A stretch of 64,000 nt of DNA from Hydractinia symbiolongicarpus (GCF_029227915.1 NC_079881.1:4526001-4590000); one strand, 5' to 3'; shown: positions 23,297 to 36,962, numbered from the stretch's first letter. Notes: a model not told the origin generated them from the sequence alone. Translations and numbers: made by a program.

Positions 23297-25385
23297 AAAT
23301 GATCATTCATATCTTTGTATTGTCACGTGTGCCAATATTACACCCCAAAACGCTTGCTTTAACTATGTAAATTCAAACAACAAACACACAAACAGCAACA
23401 ACTAAAAATACAACGACAACAAACATGTCTTAAGACACAAAAAGGTCTAAGAACGAGGTTGCTTGTTTTTGTAACAAAACATGCTTATGTAAAATATCTC
23501 TGGCGGTCTTTGTACAAACTTCAAAGAAAAAATAAAATTTAATCATGCCTTTGATGACGTCACACGAAGACTGCCAGTGCCTTTTAACTGCTCTCCATCT
23601 CAACCTGCGCACTGTTTTTCGTGTAGGTCATTAAATTAAAAAAATAAGCGTCTGTTTCATCATATTGACATTGAGATATTGATTACAAAAACATGTGCTT
23701 TGTTATTTGCATAAACTGACAAACAGTGATAGAAGAGATTGATGTGTTGACCAAAAAAAAACGTCGATACGAAATGTGACGTTATAACAAAACCTGTTTA
23801 ACTTGATTTTCGATTCCAAACTTTATTAAAACGAACATAACTCGATTATTTTGCTCGATTGACATGTAAAGTAAAGTAACAACATATTTGCTCATTCTTC
23901 GGTTGCTATTAAATATTTTCTTTACTGTGTTAGGGAAAACCGTAGGGGCAATGTAAAACCATTTTCAAATTGGATCATTCCATGCAATATTTTAAAATGT
24001 CGCATAACTGCACAAATTCCAAAAATTATATAGAAGGATGCCAGAATGACTAAAAGTGAAAATTCACTCAGATCGCAAAGCAATGCGTACTTAGTGTGCG
24101 GTTGTCCGTCCAGGCGGCACAACATCCACATACGTACACGAGTTAAATATGGTGGAGATTCAAGCAAATTCATTGCTTGAAGTTATGAAGTTACGTCCTT
24201 ATACACTGCAGCGCTTACAGCGCTCTTAAAAAAGTCAAAATGATTTTGACATTAAAAACGATCAGTGGATGCAAAAGCTTTTAAATATTTGTGCAATATT
24301 AAAGTTCTTATGTGTGCACCTTGAACCGACGTGTAAAAGATCGCGGTGGACTTTCGCCTTAATGGTAAAACATTACTTCGTTTCATAAAACCAAACTGGT
24401 AAAAAAACTGATTTAAGCTTAGAAGAGTATATTTTGGTGAAGTGACATAATGACTACAATTCATTAGGGATGTTGCTTCAAATCCAGCATAGCAATCAAC
24501 CATAGCAATTGCATTAAAAGATAGTTTAATTAAAAACAACTTTAATAGAACAACTCTTTTTTGCTTTTTGGGTTTGGGTAAACAATTTTCTTTCCTTGTG
24601 TTTTTTGAGGTGTTCACTCTGGCGTAGCGAATCAACCGCAGAGGCGGGGGACAATTATTTGATACTCTGGATGAAATTCTTGTTTGGTGCCTAAGCAAGG
24701 CCGACATGCTGTCTATTAGTCATAACTCGTGATCACTCATTATTGAGATTATCAAGATGGAGGTCCATATGAAAGAGAATTAAATTTCCCATCTGGCAGT
24801 GTCCAGACTGACCAAAGTCGAAGTAGAAGGTCGCAAAAAATCGGGTTCAAAGTCAGAAGATTGTCTGAGAAAAACAATGAAAATTTGGGGTTCTTCAAAA
24901 AATTGTGTGGAGTCTAACGCTTAAAATACTAAGGGGATATGAAACTATGAAATATGAAATAGCGGTACATATTTATCTTTTAAGATGGCTTCTAAAGAAT
25001 TGCTTATATCTTTAAATCGTTAATTACTCCCACCAAAGCGCATTTTGAGAACAAGAAAGGCCATTCATTTTCAAAATGAATGTTTTTCCATAAAACCTAG
25101 AACTTGAACTTAGTAAACAGAATGTTATTTCTCTGTTCCCTCGTGCCACTCGGCTGATCTACCATGAATTTTTTTACGTTCTAAATATAATTTTTTTTCT
25201 ACTGTTTAGAAACTCCGATGTAATAACCACAAGTTTTGTTTTGTTTATTGGTTGTCATTACACAGGTCGTGTGAATGTACATATTAGTTACATATAGTTT
25301 CTGATAAAGCAAGCGAGAGTTATTACAACTTTTAATTAAAGTTATGTACCACAGAAAGTTAATTCATATCCAAAACCGTAGATTA

Positions 25386-25482
25386 CAACCTCATTCCCAG
25401 GGCATTTTGCATTTTTGATGAATTTGATAGCGGCCGATACGTAATAACGACTCCGGGCCGAGAAACACTGGGGACGAGATTG
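25386..25482. mobile_element. 97-bp mini-transposon, CAACCTCGTCCCCAGG family
   Basis: Begins CAACCTCATTCCCAGGG and ends CTGGGGACGAGATTG, so the ends are imperfect inverted repeats. The flanks are CGTAGATTA (25377-25385) and CGTAGGTTA (25483-25491), a 9-base target duplication with one change. The size matches the copy at 43098-43198. Confidence 0.7.
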
Positions 25483-25710
25483 CGTAGGTTAATAACCGTG
25501 CACGTTATCATTTATTGATGCAAACTTTCAAATTATAAATGACAATTTCAATTTTCAATTCCCATTTGAATTTTACAAATTCAAATCATCAGTCGGTAAG
25601 AATAACCTTTGGTATTTTTTCATGGAAAAGTAGAAAAAAGGCAGAGGTGTAATAGTTTTCATATGGAGGGGACAAAATGTTAATGACACAATCAGATATG
25701 TGTTGACCTT

Positions 25711-25834
25711 TAAACTATCACGTGATCATAGATTTTAAAACGTGATACACTGTACACTACATTACATTTATTTAAACTATCACGTGATCATAGATTTTAA
25801 AACGTGATACACTGTACACTAAATTACATTTATT
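25711..25834 (+). repeat. 62-bp tandem repeat, two copies
   Basis: Units begin at 25711 and 25773 with TAAACTATCACGTGATCATA and match closely. Each carries the palindrome ATCACGTGAT (an E-box CACGTG core) and GATACACTGTACACTA. No gene is adjacent. Confidence 0.85.
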
Positions 25835-28619
25835 GTGATAACGACCTGTTTTATTTTCAGCATTTTAAAAATTATATTATATATTTTTATTATTAACTAC
25901 AGTTATCCTGAACCTCTTTATCTCGAAGAAATATTTTGGTCCCTAGTCGGTTTCTTTCCCCTTTTCTCTCCCTTTCTCTATCTCGAGCAAATATTCCGAT
26001 TTTCTGCAAGTTGCAGATAAAGACACTACTTCAGAAAGGTGTAGGAAGTAACAACAAGCTTCTCATAAACTTCAAAATAGTTCTCAAACTTCTTCAAAAA
26101 CATTTTCACAAGGGCCGTTATTATTCTTGTGTCATTTCGTAACCGTATCGTTTGTTCACACTACTCTTCGTGAATAGATGTTTATCCACGAGCCTGTTTT
26201 CACACGAAAAATAATCGCAGAGAAAAGAAATTATTATCATGTTTCGCAATTTGATCCAAAGTATGGGGGGGGGGGATAAATTAATTTCTCTCTGACGTTG
26301 AGAGTGATCTAACAGCTTTTCTTTCGTTTTTTATATAAACAATAAAAGATTATGAAAGATTAATGTTTTTATTATGTCTCTTTCTTTCATTCTTTATATT
26401 ACACAAAAGAAATTCTTACTTTTGATTTCGTTCCGCATACATTGTAATTTCGCAACGAAACTTTTTTTGTTTCGTGTAACATGAACACGAAAGTTTGATT
26501 ATCAGGAGATTCGAGTTCTTTGTGAGACGTAAAACTAAAGGAGCTTTCTTTTACGCAATCATTTTTCACTGTGAAGCTGTTGTTATGAATTTCACATAAC
26601 TATGACAACATTAGCAAATTTTCACACTTGGAAACGTTATGTCAACATGAAACCAATATGAAATTCTGTCCAGGGGATACTGGTCCTGACTTTAAACTAG
26701 TTCTACTACATAGTTATAACACAAAATAACTCTTTTTAAGAATACACTTTTTGAATTCTGTGGATATTCAATATCGCGATTTTTTTTATTTTTTTTTGAA
26801 AATTGCAAATCCGCCATATCTTCTACCAACGAAACTTTCTTTAAAATAGTGTTGAATTTATTAATATTTGATAAAGAAAGAGTGTGACATATGGCAAGAG
26901 CAGACGCATGTGATTCGACCTGGATTTCACAATGTTAAATATTCTTATGGGAAGATCAAACTAGAGTGGCAATTTTTAGAATTCAAAATGTTTTCAAAGC
27001 CTCAGGCAAATCTCATGTTTCCATAGCTACAAATTTAATAATAATCAAAATATTAACTTTCATATTATTACAAAGGTTATGTGTGTTTTTATTCAATAAC
27101 AAATTAAAAAACGTAAAGGAGGCTTGAAATATACAACAAAAAATATATTAAATATCTCTTTTATGGTGGATTGTAAAGTTGAAGGGTTTTGAGACGTTCG
27201 CAAGTGTTGTCTTTTATTGTCGACTTCATGAGGATATTAAGATATTCTTTATTTTCTATTCATTCTTAATTTATATATTTGTTATCTATATATATTTTAT
27301 TTATTTTTTTACATAAAACAGCTATCTCAGAACATTGAAGTCTTCAAAACAGTTGCGTTGTGAGATAGATGAGATTTTAAAAAGTTTTTTATACGAATTA
27401 AGTATTTAAATTTTGCGATGATAAAATCCAATATGGTAGATAAAGTAGTGTATTGTATAAACAAAGTCATACGGCTGGAATTTACCACTAAGAAGCATGA
27501 GAAATATGGTATATTGTCTGTCTGACCACAGGATGTAAGGTAGCAAAACACCATGTGGTTTCTTTGTTTGGTAAAATAACTGTACATTCAATAAAGTGAT
27601 TTGCTATGTTGGTACTTTTGAGTCATAAATGCATGGGTTGTAATTTTATTATTAATGGCAGTTGTCTAAATTTACTGACCATTAAGTGACAATTTAGAGA
27701 TCGTTTGCATGAAATCTGAAGCCAGTTCAGTTGATTTTTATTAATAAGTGCGTTATAAATGTTGAGAAATGCCGCATTGAATTGTGGTAAACAATTTAAA
27801 AGACTGACTGCATTTTGAATTAATTTCAAAATTTAATTTGCCGATAATAAACACATTTTTCACGATTCTGTGTTTTAGTATTCATTTTAGTCACAAAAAC
27901 AACCTCGTATTCAGTTTTTTTTTGTTTTTTTTTTTGCTTTTTACATATGTTTTTTCCGACGAGGTCGCTACTGAAGTTACAGCAGGGACCAACAATATCT
28001 GCACCAACTTTTAACAAAATTGTGTCTTTACCAAAACATAGAGAGGGTAGGGAGGTGCCCCTAGCATTTTCTTTTTGAACAGGCACTAACGGTAATAGCT
28101 GAAATTCAGTTAGTTTGTTTATACAAAAAAAAGGTTCGATATAAAAAGATCATAATTCATTTTACAGACTTTCATATAAGGTTTATTGTGAGCAGTTGTA
28201 ATCAATTTACCAAAAACAATTATATATTAGTGAAAACATGGATGGTAGTTTTATTACTTAAAATAACTTGTCTCGGTTTGCTTTAAGGATATAAATTTTC
28301 TGTTACAAACAATTACTGTATCGTCTTTGCACAACTACACGAGTTTTTAAAGATAGGATTTTATGTAAGAATATTAGTTGGTCCAGTTTACGCCCGTTCT
28401 TTGTTGACCTTGCTTTTTTTAATTTTTCATAGATCTAACGAAATAACGCCTTGACTTCAGATTAACGCCAATAAGGGTCGCCGCAACAGCCTTCAACAAC
28501 GAACTAAAAGTGGAAATAATTCTTTTTCTTAGTTAGTTAAACTTATCAGTTTTACCGCCCAAAAATCCTTCCTCATGTTTCGTAATTTTCACGGCGAAGC
28601 ACTGAACATATATTAGTTA

Positions 28620-28664
28620 GGAAAGTTTATCATTTCTTGAACATGAAGAAATGATAAACTTTCC
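28620..28664 (+). other. Perfect hairpin, 19-bp arms and 7-base loop
   Basis: Bases 28620-28638 are the exact reverse complement of 28646-28664, with loop GAACATG between. It is too short for a usual animal pre-miRNA. Template switching during replication, a transposon relic or a transcribed stem-loop are all possible. Confidence 0.8.
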
Positions 28665-29538
28665 ACAGTAACATGAATACTGAACAGACAAACCGAAATA
28701 ATATCTTCAATAACTGAACATATAATCTGACACTTTTTATTATACGTTTTATGCCTCGTCTCCAGGGCTCTTTTCCAATTTTTGAACGGTATCCCATTAT
28801 TTAAAAGAGAAAAAGACGTTGAATTAGCGCCACCTAATGTGGGCGTAAAAAGGGCAGGTAACTTTATTTCCATCAGGGAAGCTAGATTTCGAAAACTGAA
28901 AACCGATATTGTGATATAACATTTTAACACTATCTAATATGATCTGTACTTCCCACAATTTATTGGGATACAAAAAAATCTGGCAAAGACATATCACGAG
29001 ATTTTTTATTTTCAAAAAAAGTTTAATGACCATTTTCAATAAATGTTGAAGATGTGATCAATGACATTTATTTTTACCACAATAATACATTCACCTTTAT
29101 GTAGATATGTTAATGATAAATTAATTAGGAAATTATTTTTTTAATACCAACGGATGCTGAATGTAATCCACGTTTAAAATAGAACAGGTCCAAGCCATAT
29201 AAGTCGTTATCGGACACAATGTCATTGCAGCAAAATATAGCTTTTAAAGCATGTTTATGATAACAACACTAATTGCACAAATAAAAACATCATGAAGTCA
29301 TGTAAAATCAACACGGCTTTTAGAAGCATCTTGCATATTATTGGCTCGTGGTAATGACTCAATATTATTACGTCAAAAACATTGTTTTGTTTTATTTTCA
29401 AACAATAAACTTTTAAAAAGCCGTGTCTTGCTAAACATGTAAGGTCGCAAGCTGGGAAAATCCAATGAGAAGATATTTTAGAAAAACAAAATATTTTTAA
29501 GTGGTTGTTTTTTATTCTATTTTCAGCTTCGGCTATTT

Positions 29539-29540
29539 AG
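29539..29540 (+). other. Probable 3' splice site before family gene C
   Basis: CTATTTAG ends at 29540, 34 bases before the ATG. The leader TAGAATATCATATAAAA matches that of gene B apart from small indels. An alternative acceptor TTTTCAG ends at 29526; conservation with gene B favours 29540. Confidence 0.55.
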
Positions 29541-29574
29541 TAGAATATCATATAAAAAGAAGTAGCGTGTTTAG

Positions 29575-30462
29575 ATGGCAGAAGCTTCGATCAGTCACTC
29601 CGAACAGACGTGTTTAACACTAAGAGAGAGGCGACATATACTCAACATGACTAAAGCTTGGAAATATATATCAAGGGTGAAGGATGTCAAACGTTACAAT
29701 GAACGATTTCCTTCCAACGTGAAGGTGAATATATACGCAGACCACATCTCATCGAATGATAACAAAAGTTTCTTCGAAGATATAGAAGAACAAGAAGGTT
29801 TAAATGAAGAAACTTCAGATGCTGTAAAAGAGATATTAAAACCTCAAAATTTATATAATAATAAATATTTTACAGATTTTACGGAGTCGCCACACAAAAG
29901 AATAAGTTCTTTAAAGGGTACAGATTCGTTGAGAAGCAGTGCTAGCAGCATACCTGAAGTGATCGAAGAGTGTTCGAGTGATGATGAAAACGATGAGGAT
30001 GCTGAAACAGATTGTGATTACATGCATTGTATAAACTGCAGCTTGAATAATTCCACAACATCTTTAGATAGTACCATATCTGATCCTTACATTAAAAAAA
30101 GTATGAACAATTGTTATAAATGCAGACATTTAGTAAGCTCAAAAGATAGATTGTCGATACCAAGTATGATAGAATATAAACGTCCTTTATCGTGGTCATC
30201 TGGTGATTTGATTAAAATGTCTCCACAGAGGTTGAGAAAGAGTGGTTCGTCTGCCAGTGAGTTACCCAGCATTACGGAAAGTTTTGATGAGGGAGATGGT
30301 AAAGATGAAGAGAAGGAAAATAAAATAGACAACAATAAATTGGTAGATTTTGAAAACAGTTTAAATGCGGGTCGGAGACGTACGATTAGTGATGAATTGG
30401 ATGCTAAAAATATCCGTAAAAAGAAATTTAAAAATATTTGTAGAAACTTTGATTATTTATAA
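29575..30462 (+). CDS. Family gene C: divergent paralogue of genes A and B
   Basis: A 295-residue protein of unknown function. It keeps the family core: RSSASSIPEVIEECSSDDE (121-138), DYMHCINC (Cys152/155), then CYKCRHL (Cys180/183) with a 24-residue spacer instead of 19. Further on are RPLSWSS (203-209), LRKSGSSASELPSITESFDE (220-239) and RRRTIS (267-272). The N-terminal IQDKRYC/PPAK and RPRIPSCP blocks of A and B are missing or too diverged to see, although VKDVKRYNERFP (35-46) resembles their LKxYxxKxP. The C-terminus is Lys-rich (281-287) and could act as a nuclear localisation signal (inference). It is an intact single exon after a conserved acceptor and leader, so it is likely functional. 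Confidence 0.8.
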   Translation: MAEASISHSEQTCLTLRERRHILNMTKAWKYISRVKDVKRYNERFPSNVKVNIYADHISSNDNKSFFEDIEEQEGLNEETSDAVKEILKPQNLYNNKYFTDFTESPHKRISSLKGTDSLRSSASSIPEVIEECSSDDENDEDAETDCDYMHCINCSLNNSTTSLDSTISDPYIKKSMNNCYKCRHLVSSKDRLSIPSMIEYKRPLSWSSGDLIKMSPQRLRKSGSSASELPSITESFDEGDGKDEEKENKIDNNKLVDFENSLNAGRRRTISDELDAKNIRKKKFKNICRNFDYL

Positions 30463-31438
30463 TCTTAATTTTTGATATATATATAGCTTTTATCTTCTTA
30501 TGTTTTTTTTAAGTTTATTACAATATTTGTATATACTTTCGCCATGTGAATATTGTAGATATGTGTAGATATACTCTATGTAACCTAATTGCAAATAATA
30601 TGAATACATGAAGAACTCGAAGACACGAAAACCAAAAATATTGTTATCATTATAAGGAGTAAAATATTATGACGGAAAACTCTATATACATCCAATAACT
30701 TTTGCTGAACTCTTGAAAAAGATAACATAAAACTCGGTTAGATATAGATGGGGTCCTGTTAAATCATGTACATGTATGGCTTGTGTCTGGGCAACGTGAA
30801 ATGCAAGATGATGGTAGCAACACCACGGTTGGGTATAATAGCAGCGCGCGTAAAAGATGGATGCAACATCACTTATTTTTAAACTTGTTATCCATCATTT
30901 TTGATCGAAAGTAAACAGGCTATTTAGAAAGAGCTTCAATTGTAATAAAAATATTTTAAGGTCATTTATTTCGTTAACGATGCTTCAATTTCCTGTTTGC
31001 CATAAAAGACAAATTAAAAAATATTGATAGATCTTATTAACAGCGAGAGCATTCAGTTTTTATAAATTTCTGACATTTTAACATCATGGGTTTAATGAAT
31101 GCTAAAATACGTATTGACTATTTATATTTAGAAGGCCGGAAAAACAAATAAACAGTGCTGTGTTAGCCTTTGGCTTGTGACAAACGGAATTCCAGTTTCG
31201 GTCCGAATGTATTGGGTTGTTTATTGGATTTATGACGTGGCACGATTTTCTCCATATAAAAAATGTTGCGTTATAGCTAGCTACTTGTAGTTTTTGTCTC
31301 TTTAATAATGGCCGTCGTCTGTCTCTCTTTGTGTCCGCGAAAGCCGTGTCCCGTAACGGAAACACGAAATTTTTAAAATGCGCATCAATACTAAATGCGA
31401 TATATTTCTGTCCACTTTGTTGCTTCGGTTAATTCAAA

Positions 31439-31480
31439 GGACGGGCGACCCCGTGGATTTTTCCATGGGCTAACGACTAG
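31439..31480 (+). mobile_element. Helitron 3' end
   Basis: GGGCGACCCCGTGGATTTTT followed by CCATGGGC gives the subterminal hairpin, then TAACGA and the terminal CTAG (31477-31480) followed by T, as expected for a Helitron 3' end. Its 5' end lies to the left and was not located. Confidence 0.65.
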
Positions 31481-31607
31481 TCTATATTAAAATACCAGTA
31501 TATGTCTGTCTGTTACGCAAAATGGTGCCACAAGTAGCGACACGCACGCAATGCGGTATAAAAAGGACGGGCGAACCCGTGGATTTTTTTCACGGACCAC
31601 CGACTAG
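31481..31607 (+). mobile_element. Minimal 127-bp non-autonomous Helitron
   Basis: It starts with TC (TCTATATTAAAATACCAG) directly after the CTAG of the preceding element. It ends with hairpin CCCGTGGATTTTTTTCACGG, then ACCACCGA, CTAG (31604-31607) and T. Both Helitron hallmarks are therefore present within 127 bases, with no coding capacity. It lies head-to-tail with the previous terminus. Confidence 0.65.
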
Positions 31608-33084
31608 TACTTGCATAAAATTAGAAAATTGTTGAATAAGATTTCTATCCTAAAAAGGCAAAAAGGAAAACCTGCTTACAACTGCGCGGGTTAAAATGAT
31701 GACCGGAAAGATTATTTATATAAAAATAACTTCAGTTCGTTCATCCTTCCGACCACAATGATATTAATTTAAATTTTTTTAAAAAAATAGTTACAAAGGA
31801 CGCTTCAGAACGTCATTTCGTCGTTAGGTTTGTTTAAAGACGATTTTTATGAAAAGCAACAAAACACTGACTTCACAAAAAACGACTTAAAAAATCAACG
31901 ACCTTACGACAGGTTTTCTACGAAAAAAATAAGATTTATAATGCAATGTTGTGGAAACGTCAAAAGAAAGCATTTTCAGTTAGGTTAATTTCAATTTCTA
32001 TTAAGGTTAAACTCTATTTACCTGGGCTTTTTTGGCCCGTGTAACCCTAGGCATAGATGTCGTAGGCCATAAACCCAAAACTAATTATTATGCTTACTTG
32101 ATTGAAGCTAGTATGTCTTAATAAAAACTCATTTCAGGTAAAAAAATAATTTGATAACGTTTATAGGCTAAAAAATGACTTCACACATACCAAAAATAAG
32201 CTAAAAATATAAAGAAAAGTTCTTCTAGATTTATTGATGCTTATGTTGTTAAACTAGGTAAATGATTGAAGTAACAAAGACAATATAATGACGTCATTAG
32301 GATCAGAAATAACGTCAGGTCGATATTTTTTTTCAAATCTGGTCTGTATTTTATTCCTGTGTATTACCTTAGTAACACCTTTGTAATCGCCTGGTAACCA
32401 ATAGACATATAATAAATTTTTATATACAGCCAATAAACATCTTACAACACTCTCAAATAAATGTCAGCAGTTTTCAAATTTCAAAATAAGCCTCTAATAT
32501 ACATTCCCCCACGCGAAGCACAAAATTTGTCCAAATTTTTTTGTGACAAGCCCCATAAAAGTCAAAGTCGCCACTCAATTACTTGTCCTAGGTATAATAG
32601 AGTTTAAATATGGAAATAATTATGACCCTAAGATAAGTCGAAAAGAAAAAATGTTTATGTTAAGCCTAAAGATTTTAAGCATAAAACAATTGGGCCAATT
32701 TTAGGCTTTCAAGAGTGTTTTTAGGTAACAAGTTTAACATTATCATCATGTTCAATTTTATGTTAACTACACCAAATTTTGTCAGTAACAAAACCGTTTG
32801 TTTTAGTTTAAAAGTCGTTTTAAGCATAAAAGTTAGCAGCCATGCTCCCCAATTTAAGCAGTTACAAACGTTGTTATTAAAAGATTAATTGTGACGTTAA
32901 TAGCAAAAAGGGAAAAAAAAATAAATAAGGACACGTTCCGCTCTCATGCTAAACTTTTTTCCATAACTTTTTTATTTTCTGGGCTAATCACACCTTGCTA
33001 TTTTGTAAATTTCCTAACTTTTATTTAGCTTTCATTTTCGAATTTTTTTTTTAAAAAAATATGCTGAGGTTTCCATTTTTGAAA

Positions 33085-33262
33085 TAAGGAGGGGTTCACA
33101 CTAGAATAAAGCATGCTTAGTATAAAAATAAAGCATGCTTTGACTGAAGCAAGTTGCCGGTAACATTAAAGGGAGAGTTGCAAACAAAATTTAAAACAAA
33201 ACGTTCATGTTGTTGTTTTTCTCACATACGAATGAACTTTCACTTAGTGTGAACCACCCCTA
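33085..33262. mobile_element. Small MITE with GGTTCACACTA ends
   Basis: Left end GGAGGGGTTCACACTAG, right end TTAGTGTGAACCACCCC; the inner 11 bases GGTTCACACTA are perfectly inverted. About 175 bases, with an internal doubled AAAGCATGCTT. No clear target duplication. Confidence 0.6.
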
Positions 33263-33946
33263 AGTATAATAAATAAATGTCCCAAAATACGCCTCACGCA
33301 AATTAAAAAATGAAGAAATGGATATTTTGTTTTTTTTTGTTAACATTATTTTCTTTCATAACTTTATCACATAAATTAATTGAATAAGAAAAACTCTAAG
33401 AAAGGCCTTCTTTGACTAAAAAGTTGAAGTTTATTATCAGAAACAGGCGTAATGACTTTGGGCAGCGTTGTGGGTGCATAATAGGTCTTAAATTTGAAAA
33501 ATGCATTGTCAGCAAAAAAAGCAAGCTGTCCGCAGCGCGAGCAAAAAATCTACGGAGGAAGCATGTGAAAAATGGAAAGGGATAGCTAGCTCACTGATCT
33601 TCTATGTTTTTAAAACCTGGCTAACCTGATAATCTTTTTTTTTGCAGTTTCCTCCTGCTTGCGTAACGTAACTTTTAAAGGCGCCTGAACGAAAAATAAA
33701 TAGAATCTAGCCTAGTAGTAGCTAGCTACATTTTTTTCATTTATTTCAAAGTGTAGGACAGGTTATTAATTTCTTGAGTTTCTTGTTGTTTTTACAGGGT
33801 GATCGGTCCTAGACAAGTATATATATACCTTGGATTCTGAGATTTACAGTCAGTGGGATATCCTGGTAGATAGATAGATGGATAGATAGATGTGCATATT
33901 TTACATGGATAGCTATACCCTGTCTATTATTTCCAGGGGGGGCCAT

Positions 33947-34207
33947 GGCTTAGATGAAGATTCTTAGAGTATTCAATGCTCGTTTTGATCTACGCAGACC
34001 CAATTAGGGCCCGCACTCTACTAGACAACTCCCGTCATCATCCAACGGCCCACACAGTGTGCCATCTCCCCAATTTCCCTCACATGGCTTGGATTAACCC
34101 AGGGCTATGGTAACATTCACTCGCCCATGTTGAATCGCAGTCAAGAGGAATCCAACCCTGGTCTCCCGCACAGATTACGAGAGCTATAACCACTAATCTA
34201 CGGCGCC
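33947..34207 (-). mobile_element. tRNA-derived SINE, family 2
   Basis: Read on the minus strand from 34207 the head is GGCGCCGTAGATTAGTGGTT, with an A-box-like TAGATTAGTGG and a B-box-like GGTTGGATTCC one mismatch from consensus. A non-tRNA body follows. Beyond the body, AATAATAGACAGGGTAT (plus-strand 33914 region) recurs near 36405, possibly a shared tail. It lies beside the LINE fragment at 34644, a possible mobilising partner. Confidence 0.6.
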
Positions 34208-34619
34208 ATAATCGTCAGTGCTGAATCTTTCCCCACTGCTAATCGGGTGACTCTACCCCAATTGGGGGAAATCACCCAATTGAGTGAGTCTACAATGTTC
34301 TACAATGTGAAAACAACAGACAAGGCTTTATTTTATATACATAAACAAAAAAAGTCTTAAGATACTTAGTTCTGGCCTAGCCAGCTTGAAATATTTTAGG
34401 TAACTATGCTCTTTATATAACTAGCTACTTATACTCACTTCCTACTAGAGTAACTCAAGCCGCGTGTCTAGTACACTCAAATGGAAAGTTTCAGAGTCTG
34501 AACATGTGCAATATGGACTGTATATATGTAAACAAAATTATGCACAATATCATCAACCCAAGTTATCATTCATCATCATTCTTGGCTTAACATTCGTTTT
34601 CCCTGCTAGAATGGTTTGG

Positions 34620-35510
34620 ACGGGGTATATTAATGACCCTCTTCTAATCTGATCTAGACTGTGTTAGATCTAAACTCAACTTCCTTTGTATCAAGTCTGT
34701 CCTTATAACCTCCTGCCACGTCTTTCTCGGTCTGCCTCTGGGCTTTGCCCCAGGAACTATCAAGTCTCTACACTTTCTTATCCAATTATCCTCCTCCATT
34801 CTTTCCAAGTGCCCAAGCCAATTATATCTTCTTATCTGGTTAACATCTTTAATTCTACGGATACTTAGCCTGCTTCTTAGCTCATCTGAACTCTTTATGT
34901 CTCTCAGACTGGCGTTACACATCCACCTAACCATTCTCATGTCCTTCCTTTCTAAACGGTCAAGATCTTCCTGCTTCACCACCCATGTCTCATTACCATA
35001 CAACATAACACTTCTTACACAGGCCTCATACAACCTACCTTTTAACTCAATTGACAAGACTCTGCTAGTCAACAAAGGAAGTAACTCTCTGAACTTTTTC
35101 CAAGCAGAACCTATCCTGCAAGTATCAATTCTTCCAAAATCCCCTTCACTGCCCAACATATCACCTAAGTAACAGAAGTTCTCAACTATCTCTAATGAGC
35201 CACTGTTGTACATCATTGATCAACCAACTTCAAACCTCTATAGTTACCTCTTTCTAACGCATCACCCTTGCCCTTGAAACAATTCAGTATTACACTCGAC
35301 TGCTACTCATTCGGAATAGCACTTTCCTTTATAATCTGGTTAGCAAGACTTGTAATAAGATCAACTCCAATATATCCAGATGCTTTTACCATCTCTGCAA
35401 CAATACCTGATACTCATGCAGCTTTGCCAATCTTCAATTTCCTAATAGCCTCCACTATCCATTCTGTCTTGATCTGCATAGTCATAGTCAAATAGTCATT
35501 AATAGTGTCA
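34620..35510 (-). pseudogene. Decayed non-LTR (LINE) retrotransposon reverse transcriptase
   Basis: Two pieces lie on the minus strand. The upstream piece (about 35510-35222) reads through at least two stops as reverse-transcriptase sequence: IRKLKIGKAA, GIVAEMVKASG, NCFKGKGDALERGNYRGLKL. It then joins directly to the C-terminal part (190 codons, 35216-34644) with FCYLGDMLG, VMLYGNETW and RRYNWLGHLERM, ending GRPRKTW. The centre of the RT, including the catalytic YADD region, is gone. Stops and the internal deletion make it non-functional. GATGATGAATGATAA near 34570 on the minus strand resembles a LINE 3' tail. Confidence 0.85.
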
Positions 35511-35773
35511 GAACCACACAGTGACTTTTTTTAATTTTATGTATAAACAGAAATTATATCGCACTTTTGGCCCACAGCTTGCCCTTTTTAGAAGCAATTT
35601 TAAATTTCAGGCAAGAAAATTATTCAGAGTTTAAAGAACTACAGCAACAAAAACATATTCTATGCTCGTTGTCTTTCCCCAGCCAATACCCATATTATTA
35701 TCGTCTGTCGCTTAAAATACCAATTGAAATGACAGATGAAATCTTTAATTAAACCAGGTCCATAAAGTTATTA

Positions 35774-36962
<1,189 letters not shown>

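Larger units (their letters stand above)
22776..29530. other. Intergenic stretch between the duplication and family gene C
   Basis: No supported gene. It contains a Helitron 3' end (22938), two mini-transposons of the CTCGTCCCCAG type (23245, 25386), a 62-bp tandem repeat (25711), a poly-G tract at about 26266-26274 and a perfect 19-bp-arm hairpin (28620). A 151-codon minus-strand frame at 24252-24707 shows no recognisable domain and I do not call it. Confidence 0.4.
30463..33084. other. Intergenic stretch after family gene C
   Basis: No gene supported. It holds two Helitron termini (31439-31607), a TGACGTCA palindrome at 32289 and AT-rich sequence. The 31102-31365 open frame on the minus strand lies in what is probably Helitron interior. 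Confidence 0.4.

Noticed and set aside
24252-24707. 151-residue frame on the minus strand
   Set aside because: No domain, no splice context, and composition typical of chance frames; no paralogue in the window.
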